Assembly: GCA_017503305.1 (NCBI GenBank)
Contig: JAFVTJ010000053.1
Location: 1-14,198 of the forward strand
Source: Clostridia bacterium
GTDB taxonomy: Bacteria; Bacillota_A; Clostridia; Oscillospirales; Acutalibacteraceae
Reading direction: 5' to 3'
Length of the DNA: 14,198 bases
How positions within the stretch are numbered: the first letter of the stretch is position 1; every line of letters starts with the position of its first letter. The notes under the pieces are model-generated. The model searched no databases, was not told the DNA's origin, and saw only the letters and a program-made list of their open reading frames with translations. Both the position numbers and the translations under genes were made by a program. Positions 1 to 8,659 of the stretch are shown here, piece after piece.

Positions 1-1
1 C

Positions 2-814
2 GATTCCTCGTCCGATGTTTTTAGCCTTGATAACGTTTCTTTCGCGGCGGCACCGCTTAAAATTATTACTAACGAAAAAGAGTTTGTTGATAACCAAGAG
101 CTTAATTTAAAGGAAATGGTTGATTACCTTTTAAGCTATAAGGGTAAGTCCTCCACATCCTGCCCCAACCCTGAAGATTGGCTTGCAGCCTTTGGCGATA
201 GCCAAAATATTTTTTGCATAACCATTACAAGCAATCTTTCGGGCAGCTTTAACGCTGCCTTGACCGCAAAGGAGCTTTATTTAGAAGCACACCCCGACCG
301 CAAGGTGTTTGTTATAGATTCACTTTCGGCAGGGCCCGAGCTTAAGCTTATTGCCGAAAAATTGGAAGAACTGATTTTACAAAACCTTTCTTTCGAAGAA
401 ATTTGCCAACAAATTACTGAATACACAAAATCCACCGCCCTTTTATTTATGCTTGAATCTATGCAAAACTTAGCAAATAACGGCCGTGTTAGCGCAATTA
501 CTGCAAAGGCGGCAGGACTTTTAGGCATTCGTGCTGTAGGCAAAGCTAGTGACGTTGGTACACTCCAGCCTCTTTCAAAATGCCGCGGCGAAGAAAAAGC
601 GCTAAACTACATAGCCGAATATTTAAAAAATGCAGGCTGTAAAAACGGCAAGGTTTACATAGGTCATTGTTTCAACCAAGAAGGTGCTATAAAACTCAAT
701 GAAAAAATATTAAAACTTATGCCAAACGTTAAAACCAAAATTTACCCTTGCGGTGCTCTTTGCAGCTTTTATGCCGAAAAGGGCGGCTTACTTGTAGACT
801 TTGAAAAAAATTAA
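2..814 (+). CDS. DegV family fatty-acid-binding protein (5' partial)
   Basis: DegV proteins bind one long-chain fatty acid; in Firmicutes some act as FakB subunits that present it to the FakA kinase for phospholipid synthesis. The open frame runs to the window edge and begins with DSSSDV, the family's N-terminal TDS(T/S)D motif, so only about seven residues are missing. The first ATG in the window (116) is internal. Family landmarks follow: TSCP (the carboxylate-contacting TSxP position), ITSNLSGSFNAA (the SSxLSGT motif), VIDSLSAG, and GRVSAITAKAAGLLGIRAVGK, matching the GRISKAxxxxGxLLxIKP region. The C-terminal stretch normally carrying HxGPG reads YAEKGGLL, a departure from the classical pocket. 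No fakA lies in the window, so a FakB role is not shown. The gene ends with TAA just before an intrinsic terminator, so it belongs to an upstream unit. Confidence 0.9.
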   Translation, partial: DSSSDVFSLDNVSFAAAPLKIITNEKEFVDNQELNLKEMVDYLLSYKGKSSTSCPNPEDWLAAFGDSQNIFCITITSNLSGSFNAALTAKELYLEAHPDRKVFVIDSLSAGPELKLIAEKLEELILQNLSFEEICQQITEYTKSTALLFMLESMQNLANNGRVSAITAKAAGLLGIRAVGKASDVGTLQPLSKCRGEEKALNYIAEYLKNAGCKNGKVYIGHCFNQEGAIKLNEKILKLMPNVKTKIYPCGALCSFYAEKGGLLVDFEKN

Positions 815-818
815 TTGC

Positions 819-856
819 TAAACGCCAAGTATATTAAAGCTTGGCGTTTAATTTTT
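819..856 (+). terminator. Rho-independent terminator after the degV-like gene
   Basis: An 11-bp perfect inverted repeat (arms 819-829 and 840-850, core ACGCCAAG/CTTGGCGT) encloses a 10-nt loop and is followed by A then five Ts (852-856). It begins five bases after the DegV stop codon and separates that gene from the polA promoter. Confidence 0.9.
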
Positions 857-860
857 GGGT

Positions 861-918
861 AAAAAAAGCAAAAAAATTTTTATTTTTTAATGACATATTG
901 CAATTTATATGTTATAAT
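861..918 (+). promoter_or_regulatory. Sigma-A-type promoter with UP-like A/T tracts, upstream of polA
   Basis: The -35 ATGACA (890-895) and -10 TATAAT (913-918) are separated by 17 nt. TG at 910-911 makes the -10 an extended one (TGTTATAAT). Phased A- and T-tracts at 861-889 lie where an UP element would contact the polymerase alpha C-terminal domains. Transcription should start near 925. A second TATAAT at 941-946 has only a poor -35 (TTTATT) and is a weaker alternative. No promoter-like gap is visible again until 10641, so this promoter probably serves polA through the PBP2 gene. Confidence 0.8.
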
Positions 919-949
919 TTATTATGTATATTTATTTATATATAATATT

Positions 950-956
950 AGGGGGA
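950..956 (+). promoter_or_regulatory. Ribosome binding site fixing the polA TTG start
   Basis: AGGGGGA lies 7 nt before the TTG at 964. No ATG with comparable spacing exists, and the following codons give the family N-terminus MKLLAIDGNS. Confidence 0.8.
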
Positions 957-963
957 TTTCGGC

Positions 964-3486
964 TTGAAATTACTTGCTATTGACGGCAACAGCCTTATAA
1001 ACCGTGCCTTTTACGGAATAAAGCTTTTAACAACCAAAGACGGCCAATACACCAACGCGGTATATGGTTTTATAAATATTTTACATCGTTTAGAGGAACT
1101 TGAAGCCCCCGACGGTGTGGCCGTTGCGTTTGACCTTAAAGCCCCCACCTTCCGCCATAAAATGTATACCGACTATAAAGTCGGCAGAAAGGGTATGCCC
1201 GAAGAACTGCGCAGCCAAATGCCTATTTTAAAGGAATGGCTAACACTTGCGGGCTACACCTGTATTGAATGTGAAGGTTACGAGGCCGACGATATTTTAG
1301 GCACACTTGCTTGTGCTTGTGAGCAAAGCGGTAACGAGTGTGTTATTTCAACCGGCGACCGCGATTCCTTGCAGCTTATATCCGACTCAACAAGGGTGCT
1401 TCTTGCCGCTACAAAAATGGGCAAGCCTGAAATTATAAACTACAACAAAGAAGCCTTATTCGAAAAATACGGCCTCACCCCCGAAGAAATGATAGAGCTA
1501 AAGGCCTTGCAGGGTGATTCTTCTGATAATATCCCCGGTGTTGCGGGTGTAGGCGAAAAAACCGCAACCGACTTAATTTCCCGTTTTCATAATATCGACT
1601 ATATTTACGAAAATATTGAAACTATTGATATCAAAGACGGGGTTAGAAATAAGCTTATTGCCGATAAGACAAGCGCATTTTTAAGCCGTGATTTAGGCCG
1701 AATTTGCAAAACCGCTCCCATAAACGAAAACATTGCAGATTATAAGCGTAAGCCTATGAACGAAGCCGAGCTTGCCCGCCTTATGACAAGGCTTGAATTC
1801 TTTAAATTGCTCGACAAAATGGGTTTAAAAGCGGACAACTCCCCTATAATCACTTCCAAGGCCGACCTTGCTACCATTACGGTTAGCGATACTCCGCTTT
1901 TTACTGATACCGCCACCGTTTACTGCGAAAACGGAAGCTTTGCAGTAGTCAGCGGCAATTGCGCATTTACTTGTGATGAAAGCACCGTAAAACAACTTTT
2001 TGAAAACCAGAAAATTTCAAAAAAGGTTTACGATTATAAAAACATTTATAAAAACTTTAGTGGTATACTAAACGTCCAATTTGACGCTTTGCTTGCCGCT
2101 TATCTTTGTAATCCTTCAGCTTCGTCCTATGCTATGGACCGCCTTTTTGCCGAATACTCGGCAAAACTGCCCGAAATTAAAGGCGAAGCGAACGAGCTTA
2201 TAAAAAACGCCTGCCTTTTTGACAGTGTTTGCCAAACCTTAGAAAAAGAACTCGATAAAAGCGGTCAGTTAAAACTGCTTTATGATATTGAAATTCCACT
2301 AGCTAAGGTTTTGGGTGATATGGAGCTTCGCGGCTTTAAGGCCGATAAAGCCGGTCTTGAGCGTATGTCGCAAGAATTAGGCGTGCGAACCCAAAAAATA
2401 CAATCGGAAATTTATTCGCTTGTAGGATACGAATTCAACCTTAACTCCCCCAAGCAATTAGGCGTGGCTTTGTTTGAAGAATTGGGCCTTCCCGCCAAGA
2501 AAAAAACCAAAAGCGGCTACAGCACCAACGCCGAGGTTTTGGAGGATTTAAAGGATAAGCATCCTGCGGTATCACTTTTACTAGAGTACCGCCAGCTTGC
2601 AAAACTCAAATCCACCTATACCGACGGTCTGCAAACCTGCATTGCCGAAGATGGCCGAATTCACACCACCTTTAACCAAACCGAAGCCCGAACAGGACGA
2701 ATCAGTTCATTAGAACCCAATCTACAAAATATTCCTGTTAGAACTAATGAAGGCAAGCGTTTGCGCGAATTTTTTGTGGCCGAAAACGGCAAGGTTTTGG
2801 TTGACGCCGACTATTCGCAAATTGAGCTTCGCGTTCTTGCAAGTATGGCAAACGATAAAAATATGATTTCGGCCTTTGAAAGTGGCACCGATATTCACAC
2901 CGCTACCGCGGCACAGGTTTTCGGTATGCCAACCAATATGGTAACCCCCGTTATGCGTAGCCGTGCCAAAGCGGTAAACTTTGGTATTGTTTATGGCATT
3001 GGCGCATTTTCACTCGCAAAAGATATCGGAGTTACCCGTAAGGAAGCCGATACTTATATTAAATCATATTTAGCAACCTACCCACAGGTTGCACAATATA
3101 TGGACAACACTATAAATGATGCAAAACTTAACGGCTACGTTACCACCCTTTTTGGCCGCCGCCGTTATCTCCCTGAGCTTGCAAGCTCTAACGGTATGCT
3201 TCGCGCCTTTGGTGAAAGGGTTGCAAGAAATGCCCCCATTCAAGGCACCGCAGCCGATATTATAAAGCTTGCTATGATAAAGGTTTTTGAAACACTCGAA
3301 CGCGAAGTTCCCACCGCTCACCTTATTTTGCAGGTGCACGACGAACTGATAGTAGAGTGCGAAGAAAAGGATGCCGAATTGGTTTGCAACATTTTAGCAA
3401 CCGAAATGGAAAACGCCGCTAATTTGAGCGTTAAGCTTACTGCCGATGCAGCATACGGCAAAAATTGGTTAGAAAGTAAAATGTAA
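964..3486 (+). CDS. polA: DNA polymerase I
   Basis: PolA fills gaps and removes RNA primers during lagging-strand maturation and excision repair. The 840-residue protein has the standard three-part layout. Residues 1-290 are the 5'-3' flap nuclease, with acidic metal ligands in IDGNS, YEADD (106-110), TGDRDS (130-135) and GDSSDNIPGV (184-193). Residues about 295-470 are the proofreading fold, which has lost the DxE motif (TATVY near 316-320) and looks catalytically dead, as in Bacillus-type enzymes. Residues about 470-840 are the polymerase: motif A DYSQIELR with catalytic D616, motif B R665 to Y677 with K669 and F673 (Phe at the ddNTP-discriminating site), and motif C VHDE with D793. It starts at TTG, set by AGGGGGA. 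It is first in an apparent eight-gene operon, and its TAA overlaps the next ATG by one base (TAATG), suggesting translational coupling. Confidence 0.97.
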   Translation: MKLLAIDGNSLINRAFYGIKLLTTKDGQYTNAVYGFINILHRLEELEAPDGVAVAFDLKAPTFRHKMYTDYKVGRKGMPEELRSQMPILKEWLTLAGYTCIECEGYEADDILGTLACACEQSGNECVISTGDRDSLQLISDSTRVLLAATKMGKPEIINYNKEALFEKYGLTPEEMIELKALQGDSSDNIPGVAGVGEKTATDLISRFHNIDYIYENIETIDIKDGVRNKLIADKTSAFLSRDLGRICKTAPINENIADYKRKPMNEAELARLMTRLEFFKLLDKMGLKADNSPIITSKADLATITVSDTPLFTDTATVYCENGSFAVVSGNCAFTCDESTVKQLFENQKISKKVYDYKNIYKNFSGILNVQFDALLAAYLCNPSASSYAMDRLFAEYSAKLPEIKGEANELIKNACLFDSVCQTLEKELDKSGQLKLLYDIEIPLAKVLGDMELRGFKADKAGLERMSQELGVRTQKIQSEIYSLVGYEFNLNSPKQLGVALFEELGLPAKKKTKSGYSTNAEVLEDLKDKHPAVSLLLEYRQLAKLKSTYTDGLQTCIAEDGRIHTTFNQTEARTGRISSLEPNLQNIPVRTNEGKRLREFFVAENGKVLVDADYSQIELRVLASMANDKNMISAFESGTDIHTATAAQVFGMPTNMVTPVMRSRAKAVNFGIVYGIGAFSLAKDIGVTRKEADTYIKSYLATYPQVAQYMDNTINDAKLNGYVTTLFGRRRYLPELASSNGMLRAFGERVARNAPIQGTAADIIKLAMIKVFETLEREVPTAHLILQVHDELIVECEEKDAELVCNILATEMENAANLSVKLTADAAYGKNWLESKM

Positions 3487-4307
3487 TGAATATTTTATTT
3501 GTTTGCACGGGTAATACCTGCCGAAGCCCCATGGCCGAAGGTTATTTATCCTACACCCACAAAAATTTGAAGGTTAAAAGCTGTGGCCTAACCGATGGCG
3601 GCTTGCCTATTTCGGAAAATTCTCGCTTGGCTTTAAAAGAAATCGGTATTGATAAATCGGAGCATTTATCCAAGCCCATTTCCCGTGAGCTTGTAGATTG
3701 GGCGGACAAAATAATTTGTATGTCGCCCACCCATAAGGAAATTTTAAACACCTTAGGGGTTACAGCCGAGGTTTTAGGCAATGGCATTGCCGACCCCTAC
3801 GGTGCCGATCTTGATACTTATCGTTCCTGTCGTGACCAAATTATAACCGAACTAGATTTACTCTTTCCACCACTAAAGGTGGTTGGCATTGAGCTTTGCC
3901 ACGTTAAAGATATTGCAAGACTTGAAGAGGTGTGCTTTTCTACCCCTTGGAGCGAGCAATCCATTACCGACGCCTACAAAACGGGCACTCGCTTCTTTGT
4001 GGCCGAAAAAAACGGTGCGGTTTTAGGTTACGTTGGCATTTCGGCAATACTTGACGAAGGCTATATCACAAATATTGCCGTTTTCCCCGAATACCGTAAC
4101 CAAGGCGTAGCAACCGCCTTGCTTGCAAAATTATTTGAATTTGCTCTTGATAATAATCTTTCGTTTGTTTCGCTTGAAGTGCGTGAAAGCAATAAAAGCG
4201 CTATTTCACTTTACGAAAAGTTTGACTTTGCGGTGGAAGGCAAACGCAAAAACTTCTACACTTCCCCCCGTGAAGATGCCCTTATTATGACAAAAAGGTT
4301 TGATTAG
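3486..4307 (+). CDS. Fusion: YwlE-like low-molecular-weight phosphatase + RimI ribosomal-protein-S18 alanine acetyltransferase
   Basis: One uninterrupted 273-residue frame holds two enzymes. Residues 1-127 are a low-molecular-weight protein phosphatase: P-loop C7-TGNTC-R13-S14 with general acid D103 in DPYG. The Thr at position 11 matches B. subtilis YwlE, where it favours phosphoarginine over phosphotyrosine, so arginine-phosphatase activity is plausible but inferred. This half is shorter than YwlE (about 150 residues). Residues about 132-273 are a GNAT domain with the RimI pattern: PWSEQSI, INIAV-like TNIAVFPEYR, acetyl-CoA loop R204-N-Q-G-V-A209, then LEVRESNKSAISLYEKF and the terminal EDALIMTKRF. 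RimI acetylates the N-terminal alanine of ribosomal protein S18. Only about five residues join the halves. The start has a weak Shine-Dalgarno and overlaps the polA stop, so translation probably depends on coupling. tsaD follows with no gap; rimI next to tsaD is common, the phosphatase fusion is not. Confidence 0.9.
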   Translation: MNILFVCTGNTCRSPMAEGYLSYTHKNLKVKSCGLTDGGLPISENSRLALKEIGIDKSEHLSKPISRELVDWADKIICMSPTHKEILNTLGVTAEVLGNGIADPYGADLDTYRSCRDQIITELDLLFPPLKVVGIELCHVKDIARLEEVCFSTPWSEQSITDAYKTGTRFFVAEKNGAVLGYVGISAILDEGYITNIAVFPEYRNQGVATALLAKLFEFALDNNLSFVSLEVRESNKSAISLYEKFDFAVEGKRKNFYTSPREDALIMTKRFD

Positions 4308-5318
4308 ATGAAAATTTTAGCTATTGAAAGCTCTTGCGATGAAACTTCTGTCGCTATTGTCGAAGATCGCACCGTGCTTTCAAACGTTATAGCAACCCAA
4401 ATAGACGAACATAAGATCTACGGCGGTGTAGTGCCCGAAATCGCATCCCGTCGTCATACCGAAGCAATATCACAGGTGTGCGAAAAAGCTCTTGAGGAAG
4501 CCAACTTAACCTACAGCGATATTGATGCCGTGGCAGTAACCTTTGCGCCCGGACTTATAGGCGCCTTGCTTGTTGGTGTAAACTTTGCAAAGGGCTTAGC
4601 CTTAAGCCTTGGTGTGCCGCTTATTCCCGTTCACCATTTGCGTTCACACATTGCGGCAAACTACATTGCCCACCCCGACTTAAAGCCACCCTTTTTGTGC
4701 CTTTTGGTTTCGGGCGGTAATACCGTGCTTTGTGAGGTTGCCGATTATACAAAATTTAATATAATAGGCGGCACCTTAGACGATGCTGCCGGCGAATGCT
4801 TTGATAAAACCGCACGCTGCATGGGTCTTTCCTACCCGGGCGGAGTTAATCTTGATAAAATCGCCACCACGGCAGATAATAAAAAATATCCGCTTCCCTA
4901 CCCAAAGGTTAGCACCGGCAAGTACGATTTTAGCTTTTCAGGTCTTAAAACCGCGGTGCTAAATTTGGTGCATAACGCTAACCAAAAAGGCGAAGAGGTT
5001 GACGTGCCGGTGGTTTGCGCTACCATAAGGCAAAGGGTTTGCGATATGTTAATTGATAAAACCTTTGCCGCCGCAGAGGAATTTGGCTACAAAACAATTG
5101 TTTTAGCGGGCGGTGTTTCGGCCAATAGTGAGCTTCGCTCTCGATTTGAAGCCGAATGCTCTAAAAAAGACTATTCACTTTATTACCCACCCCTTAAATA
5201 CTGTGGCGATAATGCCGCTATGGTGGGCGCACAAGCAATTTACGAATACAATAGCGGCAACGTTGGCGATACTTCACTTAACGCTACCGCCACGTTACCA
5301 ATCAATTACCGAGATTAA
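4308..5318 (+). CDS. tsaD: tRNA N6-adenosine threonylcarbamoyltransferase TsaD
   Basis: TsaD transfers the threonylcarbamoyl group from threonylcarbamoyl-AMP to A37 of ANN-decoding tRNAs (t6A), working with TsaB and TsaE, which are not in this window. The 336 residues match the usual length. Motifs in order: LAIESSCDETSVAIV (phosphate loop), PEIASRRHTE, the metal ligands H110 and H114 in VHHLRSHIAA (the usual EGH is RSH here, ligands kept), LVSGGNT, GTLDDAAGECFDKTAR, FSFSGLKTAV, LAGGVSANSELR and the third metal ligand D301 in CGDNAAM. The ATG directly follows the stop of the phosphatase-RimI gene, with an AAAAAGG ribosome site inside that gene. Confidence 0.97.
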   Translation: MKILAIESSCDETSVAIVEDRTVLSNVIATQIDEHKIYGGVVPEIASRRHTEAISQVCEKALEEANLTYSDIDAVAVTFAPGLIGALLVGVNFAKGLALSLGVPLIPVHHLRSHIAANYIAHPDLKPPFLCLLVSGGNTVLCEVADYTKFNIIGGTLDDAAGECFDKTARCMGLSYPGGVNLDKIATTADNKKYPLPYPKVSTGKYDFSFSGLKTAVLNLVHNANQKGEEVDVPVVCATIRQRVCDMLIDKTFAAAEEFGYKTIVLAGGVSANSELRSRFEAECSKKDYSLYYPPLKYCGDNAAMVGAQAIYEYNSGNVGDTSLNATATLPINYRD

Positions 5319-5329
5319 GGAAGGATATT

Positions 5330-6223
5330 ATGCTTCAAAAACGCTTGTTACTTATAGTTAACCCCCTTGCAGGCCAAGCAAAAATGAATACCAAGCTTTT
5401 AAAGGTTGTGGAAATTTTTTCCTCGGCTGATTATAGCGTAACAGTCTACCCCACAAAAGCCAAGGGCGATGCCACCAATCATTGCTTAACCCTTTCCGAT
5501 AACGATTATGATATTATCGTGGTTTGCGGCGGCGACGGCACCCTTAACGAAGTAATTACCGGTATAATGCAAAAGGGATTGAATATTCCTTTGGGTTATA
5601 TCCCCGCAGGCACCTTGAACGAATGGTCAAGTGGGCTTAAAATTTCACGCAATATTGAAACCGCCGCCAAGGATATTTTAACAGGTCAAAGAATCCGACT
5701 TGATATTGGCAAATTTGGCGATAAATATTTTTCCTACACATCTTCCTTTGGGGCGTTTACGTCGGCTTCTTATTCGGCCCCGCAGGACGTTAAAAACGTT
5801 TTGGGTCAGGCGGCATACTTCTTTGAAGGTATAAAAAGCCTTGCCGCAATTAAACCCATTCGCTTAAAATGCAGTTACGAGCAGGGCGAGATTGAGGGCG
5901 AATTCCTATTTGGCGCAATTTCAAACTCTATGTCGGTTGGCGGTATCGTTAAATACGACAAATCAGCAGTAGAGCTTAACGACGGACAGTTTGAAGTTTT
6001 GCTAATTAGAAACCCCGATAATCTTTTAAAGCTTCAACCTATTATTGACGGCATTTTAAAGCACGAGTTTGACCGCGAGGGTATTGTATTTTTCAAAACC
6101 CAAAAGCTTTCAATAGAAACTGAAGAAAGCCTTCCTTGGACACTTGACGGTGAATTTGCCGAAACAAACGGCGAAATCGGTATAAGCAATGTCCACAATG
6201 CTATCACATTTATAGTACCATAA
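5330..6223 (+). CDS. Diacylglycerol kinase / YegS-BmrU family lipid kinase
   Basis: Members phosphorylate diacylglycerol or related lipids with ATP at the inner membrane face, recycling diacylglycerol released during lipoteichoic acid or membrane-glycan synthesis into phosphatidic acid. The 297-residue protein shows the N-terminal LLLIVNPLAGQ loop, the nucleotide-binding GGDGT (67-71) followed by LNEV, and PAGTLNEW (92-99), a variant of the usual PAGTxNDFA. It also has the C-terminal beta-sandwich with an ELNDG turn (215-219) and a DGE motif (273-275) whose Glu matches the catalytic base of DgkB. The exact lipid substrate cannot be read from sequence. AAGGAAGGA at 5317-5325 overlaps the tsaD stop. 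Its place directly before the mre genes fits a membrane/envelope role. Confidence 0.88.
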   Translation: MLQKRLLLIVNPLAGQAKMNTKLLKVVEIFSSADYSVTVYPTKAKGDATNHCLTLSDNDYDIIVVCGGDGTLNEVITGIMQKGLNIPLGYIPAGTLNEWSSGLKISRNIETAAKDILTGQRIRLDIGKFGDKYFSYTSSFGAFTSASYSAPQDVKNVLGQAAYFFEGIKSLAAIKPIRLKCSYEQGEIEGEFLFGAISNSMSVGGIVKYDKSAVELNDGQFEVLLIRNPDNLLKLQPIIDGILKHEFDREGIVFFKTQKLSIETEESLPWTLDGEFAETNGEIGISNVHNAITFIVP

Positions 6224-6238
6224 GAACGGAGAAAAATT

Positions 6239-7258
6239 ATGTTTACAAGAGATATTGGTGTCGACCTTGGCACCGCAAACACACTGGTTACCCTTAAGGG
6301 CAAGGGAATTATTATGAGAGAGCCCTCTGTTGTGGCTTATGATATAAGAAACGATGCGGTTAGAGCCGTAGGTCAAGAAGCTAAGGATATGATCGGCCGT
6401 ACCCCCGGCTCTATTGTGGCGGTTCGTCCCCTCAAAAACGGCGTTATTGCCGACTTCGACGTTACTGCCGAAATGCTTAGGCAATTTGTAAAGCAGGCAC
6501 TTAAGGGTTCCTTTATTTCGCGCGTGCGTATGGTAATTTCCATTCCCTCGGGCGTTACCGAGGTTGAAAGCCGCGCCGTGTACGATGCCGCTAAGCAGGC
6601 AGGTGCTTACGACGTTTATCTTATTGAAGAACCCATGGCAGCCGCAGTTGGCGCAGGTCTTCCCGTAAGCGATGCTACAGGCAATATGATTGTTGATATT
6701 GGCGGCGGTACAAGTGAAGTTGCCGTAATATCCCTTGGTGATATTGTTACCGCGCAGTCTCTTCGCGTTGCAGGCGACGACCTTGATGAAGCTATTATCA
6801 GCTACGTTCGCAAAAAGCACAATTTGCTTATTGGCGAGCGCACTGCAGAACAAATTAAAATAGAAATTGGCTCTGCAAAACCCTATGAAGATGAAAAAAG
6901 CATTGAAATTAAGGGTAGAAACCAGGTTGACGGCTTGCCGAAAAACATTACCATTTCTTCTGAAGAAGTGCGTATTGCTATGGCAGATACCATTTCACAA
7001 ATTATTGATACAATCCGCCTAACACTTGAAAAAACCCCGCCCGAGCTTGCGGCTGATATTATTGACCGCGGCATTACCCTTACAGGCGGCGGTGCATTAC
7101 TTCGCGGCCTACCAGAGCTTATTGCCGAAGAAACAGGCATGCCCGTAACCGTTACCGCTTCTCCGCTTGATTGTGTTGTGTTAGGCACCGCAAAGCGCCT
7201 TGAATCAAACAGCGGTTTTGAAAATTACTCCTTCCGCAGAGGAAAAAGATTTAGATAA
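6239..7258 (+). CDS. mreB: Rod-shape-determining actin homologue MreB
   Basis: MreB polymerises on the inner membrane face and guides the elongation machinery that inserts lateral-wall peptidoglycan. The 339 residues match the family length. The actin-fold nucleotide motifs are present: phosphate-1 GVDLGTANT (7-15), [12 protein letters not shown], the connecting [15 protein letters not shown] (129-143), phosphate-2 [16 protein letters not shown] (152-167) and adenosine [11 protein letters not shown] (281-291). MreB and its paralogue Mbl are hard to separate by motif; the mreC and mreD genes that follow favour MreB. GGAG lies 7 nt before the ATG. The 15-nt gap after the lipid kinase shows no separate promoter. 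Confidence 0.95.
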   Translation: MFTRDIGVDLGTANTLVTLKGKGIIMREPSVVAYDIRNDAVRAVGQEAKDMIGRTPGSIVAVRPLKNGVIADFDVTAEMLRQFVKQALKGSFISRVRMVISIPSGVTEVESRAVYDAAKQAGAYDVYLIEEPMAAAVGAGLPVSDATGNMIVDIGGGTSEVAVISLGDIVTAQSLRVAGDDLDEAIISYVRKKHNLLIGERTAEQIKIEIGSAKPYEDEKSIEIKGRNQVDGLPKNITISSEEVRIAMADTISQIIDTIRLTLEKTPPELAADIIDRGITLTGGGALLRGLPELIAEETGMPVTVTASPLDCVVLGTAKRLESNSGFENYSFRRGKRFR

Positions 7259-7272
7259 TTGGAGACAAATAA

Positions 7273-8133
7273 ATGCGTTTTTTCTTTCGCAGCAGACAGT
7301 TTAAAGTTATTTTAACAATTTTAATAGCCTTAATTACCCTTTCTATAATTTTTTCAATAATAGGCAAAACAATTTCCCCACAAGCTAATATTGTGGGTAG
7401 TATAACTGCGCCTATCCGTTCGGCTGCAACCGCCGTTTCTAACGCATTTTCAACCTTTGTGAAAAACGTAAACGGCAATAATGAGGCTATGCTCGAAAAT
7501 ACCGAGCTTGAAGCCCAAATCAACGAACTTAGAGAACAGCTTGCCGATTATGAAGAAATTAAACAGGAAAATGAGTTTTATAAGGACTATTTGGAAATAA
7601 AAGATCAAAATCCCGATTTTAAGTTTGCCGACGCCACCCTCATCGCAAAAGACCCTTCTGACCCTTACAAAGGCTTTGTTATAAACAAGGGCTCTACCGA
7701 TGGCATTGAAGCGCGCGACCCTGTTATAACAGATGCAGGGCTTGTTGGCTACGTAAGCGAGGTTGGGCTTACCACCTCCAAGGTTACCACCATTTTAAGC
7801 CCCGATTTAAAGCTTGGCGCACTTGATAACCGCACCAACGATTCGGGCATAATTTCCGGCTCGCTTGAAATTACCGAAAAAGGTTACACCAAATTCCAAA
7901 ACCTTTCCCGCTCGTGCGAAGTAGCCGTAGGCGACTACGTTATAACCTCGGGCGAGGGCGTTTTCCCCAAGGGTTTGCTTATAGGCACCATTGAAACCAT
8001 TTCAAACGACCGTTACAACACCTCCCTTTTTGCTTCGGTAAAACCCTTTGTAGATATCGACTCCATTCGCGACGTTATGATTATTACCGAATTTAAGGGT
8101 CAAGGCAGCATACTTATTACTGAGGTTAAGTAA
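7273..8133 (+). CDS. mreC: Rod-shape-determining protein MreC
   Basis: MreC is a bitopic membrane protein that links cytoplasmic MreB to the periplasmic-side wall enzymes and activates PBP2. The 286-residue protein has a short basic cytoplasmic tail (MRFFFRSR), one membrane helix (about 11-31), a coiled-coil dimerisation segment (about 72-110, rich in Glu/Leu/Gln) and the double beta-barrel core (about 118-275). The core signatures are INKGSTDGI, DAGLVGYVSEV and GDYVITSGEGVFPKGLLIGTI (220-240). GGAGA lies 7 nt before the ATG, and the next gene starts one base after the stop. Confidence 0.95.
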   Translation: MRFFFRSRQFKVILTILIALITLSIIFSIIGKTISPQANIVGSITAPIRSAATAVSNAFSTFVKNVNGNNEAMLENTELEAQINELREQLADYEEIKQENEFYKDYLEIKDQNPDFKFADATLIAKDPSDPYKGFVINKGSTDGIEARDPVITDAGLVGYVSEVGLTTSKVTTILSPDLKLGALDNRTNDSGIISGSLEITEKGYTKFQNLSRSCEVAVGDYVITSGEGVFPKGLLIGTIETISNDRYNTSLFASVKPFVDIDSIRDVMIITEFKGQGSILITEVK

Positions 8134-8134
8134 T

Positions 8135-8644
8135 ATGCATAGAAAAAAACATCCTTTTATTATAATACTTAACCTTTTGTTGTTTGCGTTGATACTTTTG
8201 TTTTATTACACAAACAACCTTGTTATTACCATTAAGGGTATTTCTCCCTTACTTATTTTGCCCCTGCTTGCCGCATTTTCGATTTTTCATTCCCCTATTG
8301 TAAGCGCAATAGTAGGGCTTATTGCCGGTATTTTTATGGATTCGTGCGTTGTAGGCTCTTATTGCTTTAATGCTATAACCTTGCTTGTTATTGCCGTATT
8401 TGTTTCGGTAAGCTCCAGCAATCTTTTTAACAAAAACATTCAGTCGGCCAGCGTGCTTTCGCTAATCACCTGCGCATTTTACTACGTTGCGCTTTGGTTG
8501 TGTTTCCACAACAGCAACGTTTCCCTTACCGACAGTTTGATTTATCTTTTAAAATACGCTTTTCCCAGTGCTATTTTTAGTTCTGTTTTCATTATTCCAT
8601 TTTACTTTATTTACAAACACTTTCACAAAATTACCTCTGAATAG
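8135..8644 (+). CDS. mreD: Rod-shape-determining membrane protein MreD
   Basis: MreD is the small polytopic partner of MreC in the elongasome. The 169-residue product is almost wholly hydrophobic, with about six predicted membrane segments (roughly 8-25, 35-52, 55-70, 76-95, 104-124, 140-162). It also carries the MreD hallmark GLIAGIFMDSCVVGSYCFNA (61-80). Sequence conservation in this family is low, so the call rests on topology, size, that motif and position between mreC and the PBP2 gene. The GAGG ribosome site (8122-8125) lies inside the end of mreC. Confidence 0.9.
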   Translation: MHRKKHPFIIILNLLLFALILLFYYTNNLVITIKGISPLLILPLLAAFSIFHSPIVSAIVGLIAGIFMDSCVVGSYCFNAITLLVIAVFVSVSSSNLFNKNIQSASVLSLITCAFYYVALWLCFHNSNVSLTDSLIYLLKYAFPSAIFSSVFIIPFYFIYKHFHKITSE

Positions 8645-8650
8645 GAAGGA
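8644..8650 (+). promoter_or_regulatory. Ribosome binding site fixing the PBP2 TTG start
   Basis: GGAAGGA starts on the last base of the mreD stop codon and ends 9 nt before TTG 8660. The downstream codons give a short basic segment and a membrane anchor, as expected for a PBP2 N-terminus. Confidence 0.75.
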
Positions 8651-8659
8651 TTTTTAAAA

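Noticed and set aside
941..946. Second TATAAT upstream of polA
   Set aside because: Its -35 position reads TTTATT, a poor match, and the extended -10 promoter 28 bases upstream is much better.
815..963. Possible riboswitch or small RNA in the only sizeable intergenic gap
   Set aside because: After the terminator and promoter only about 39 A/T-rich nt of leader remain, with no stable fold or known riboswitch core visible.
3867..3882. Small hairpin CCACC-ACTAAA-GGTGG at the junction of the phosphatase and RimI halves
   Set aside because: Only five base pairs and no following T-run, so not a terminator; it encodes ordinary in-frame residues.
6110..6853. A 247-codon open frame on the minus strand across the lipid-kinase end and mreB
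   Set aside because: It lies opposite two clearly conserved genes, has no ribosome site or recognisable family, and reflects codon bias of the + strand genes.
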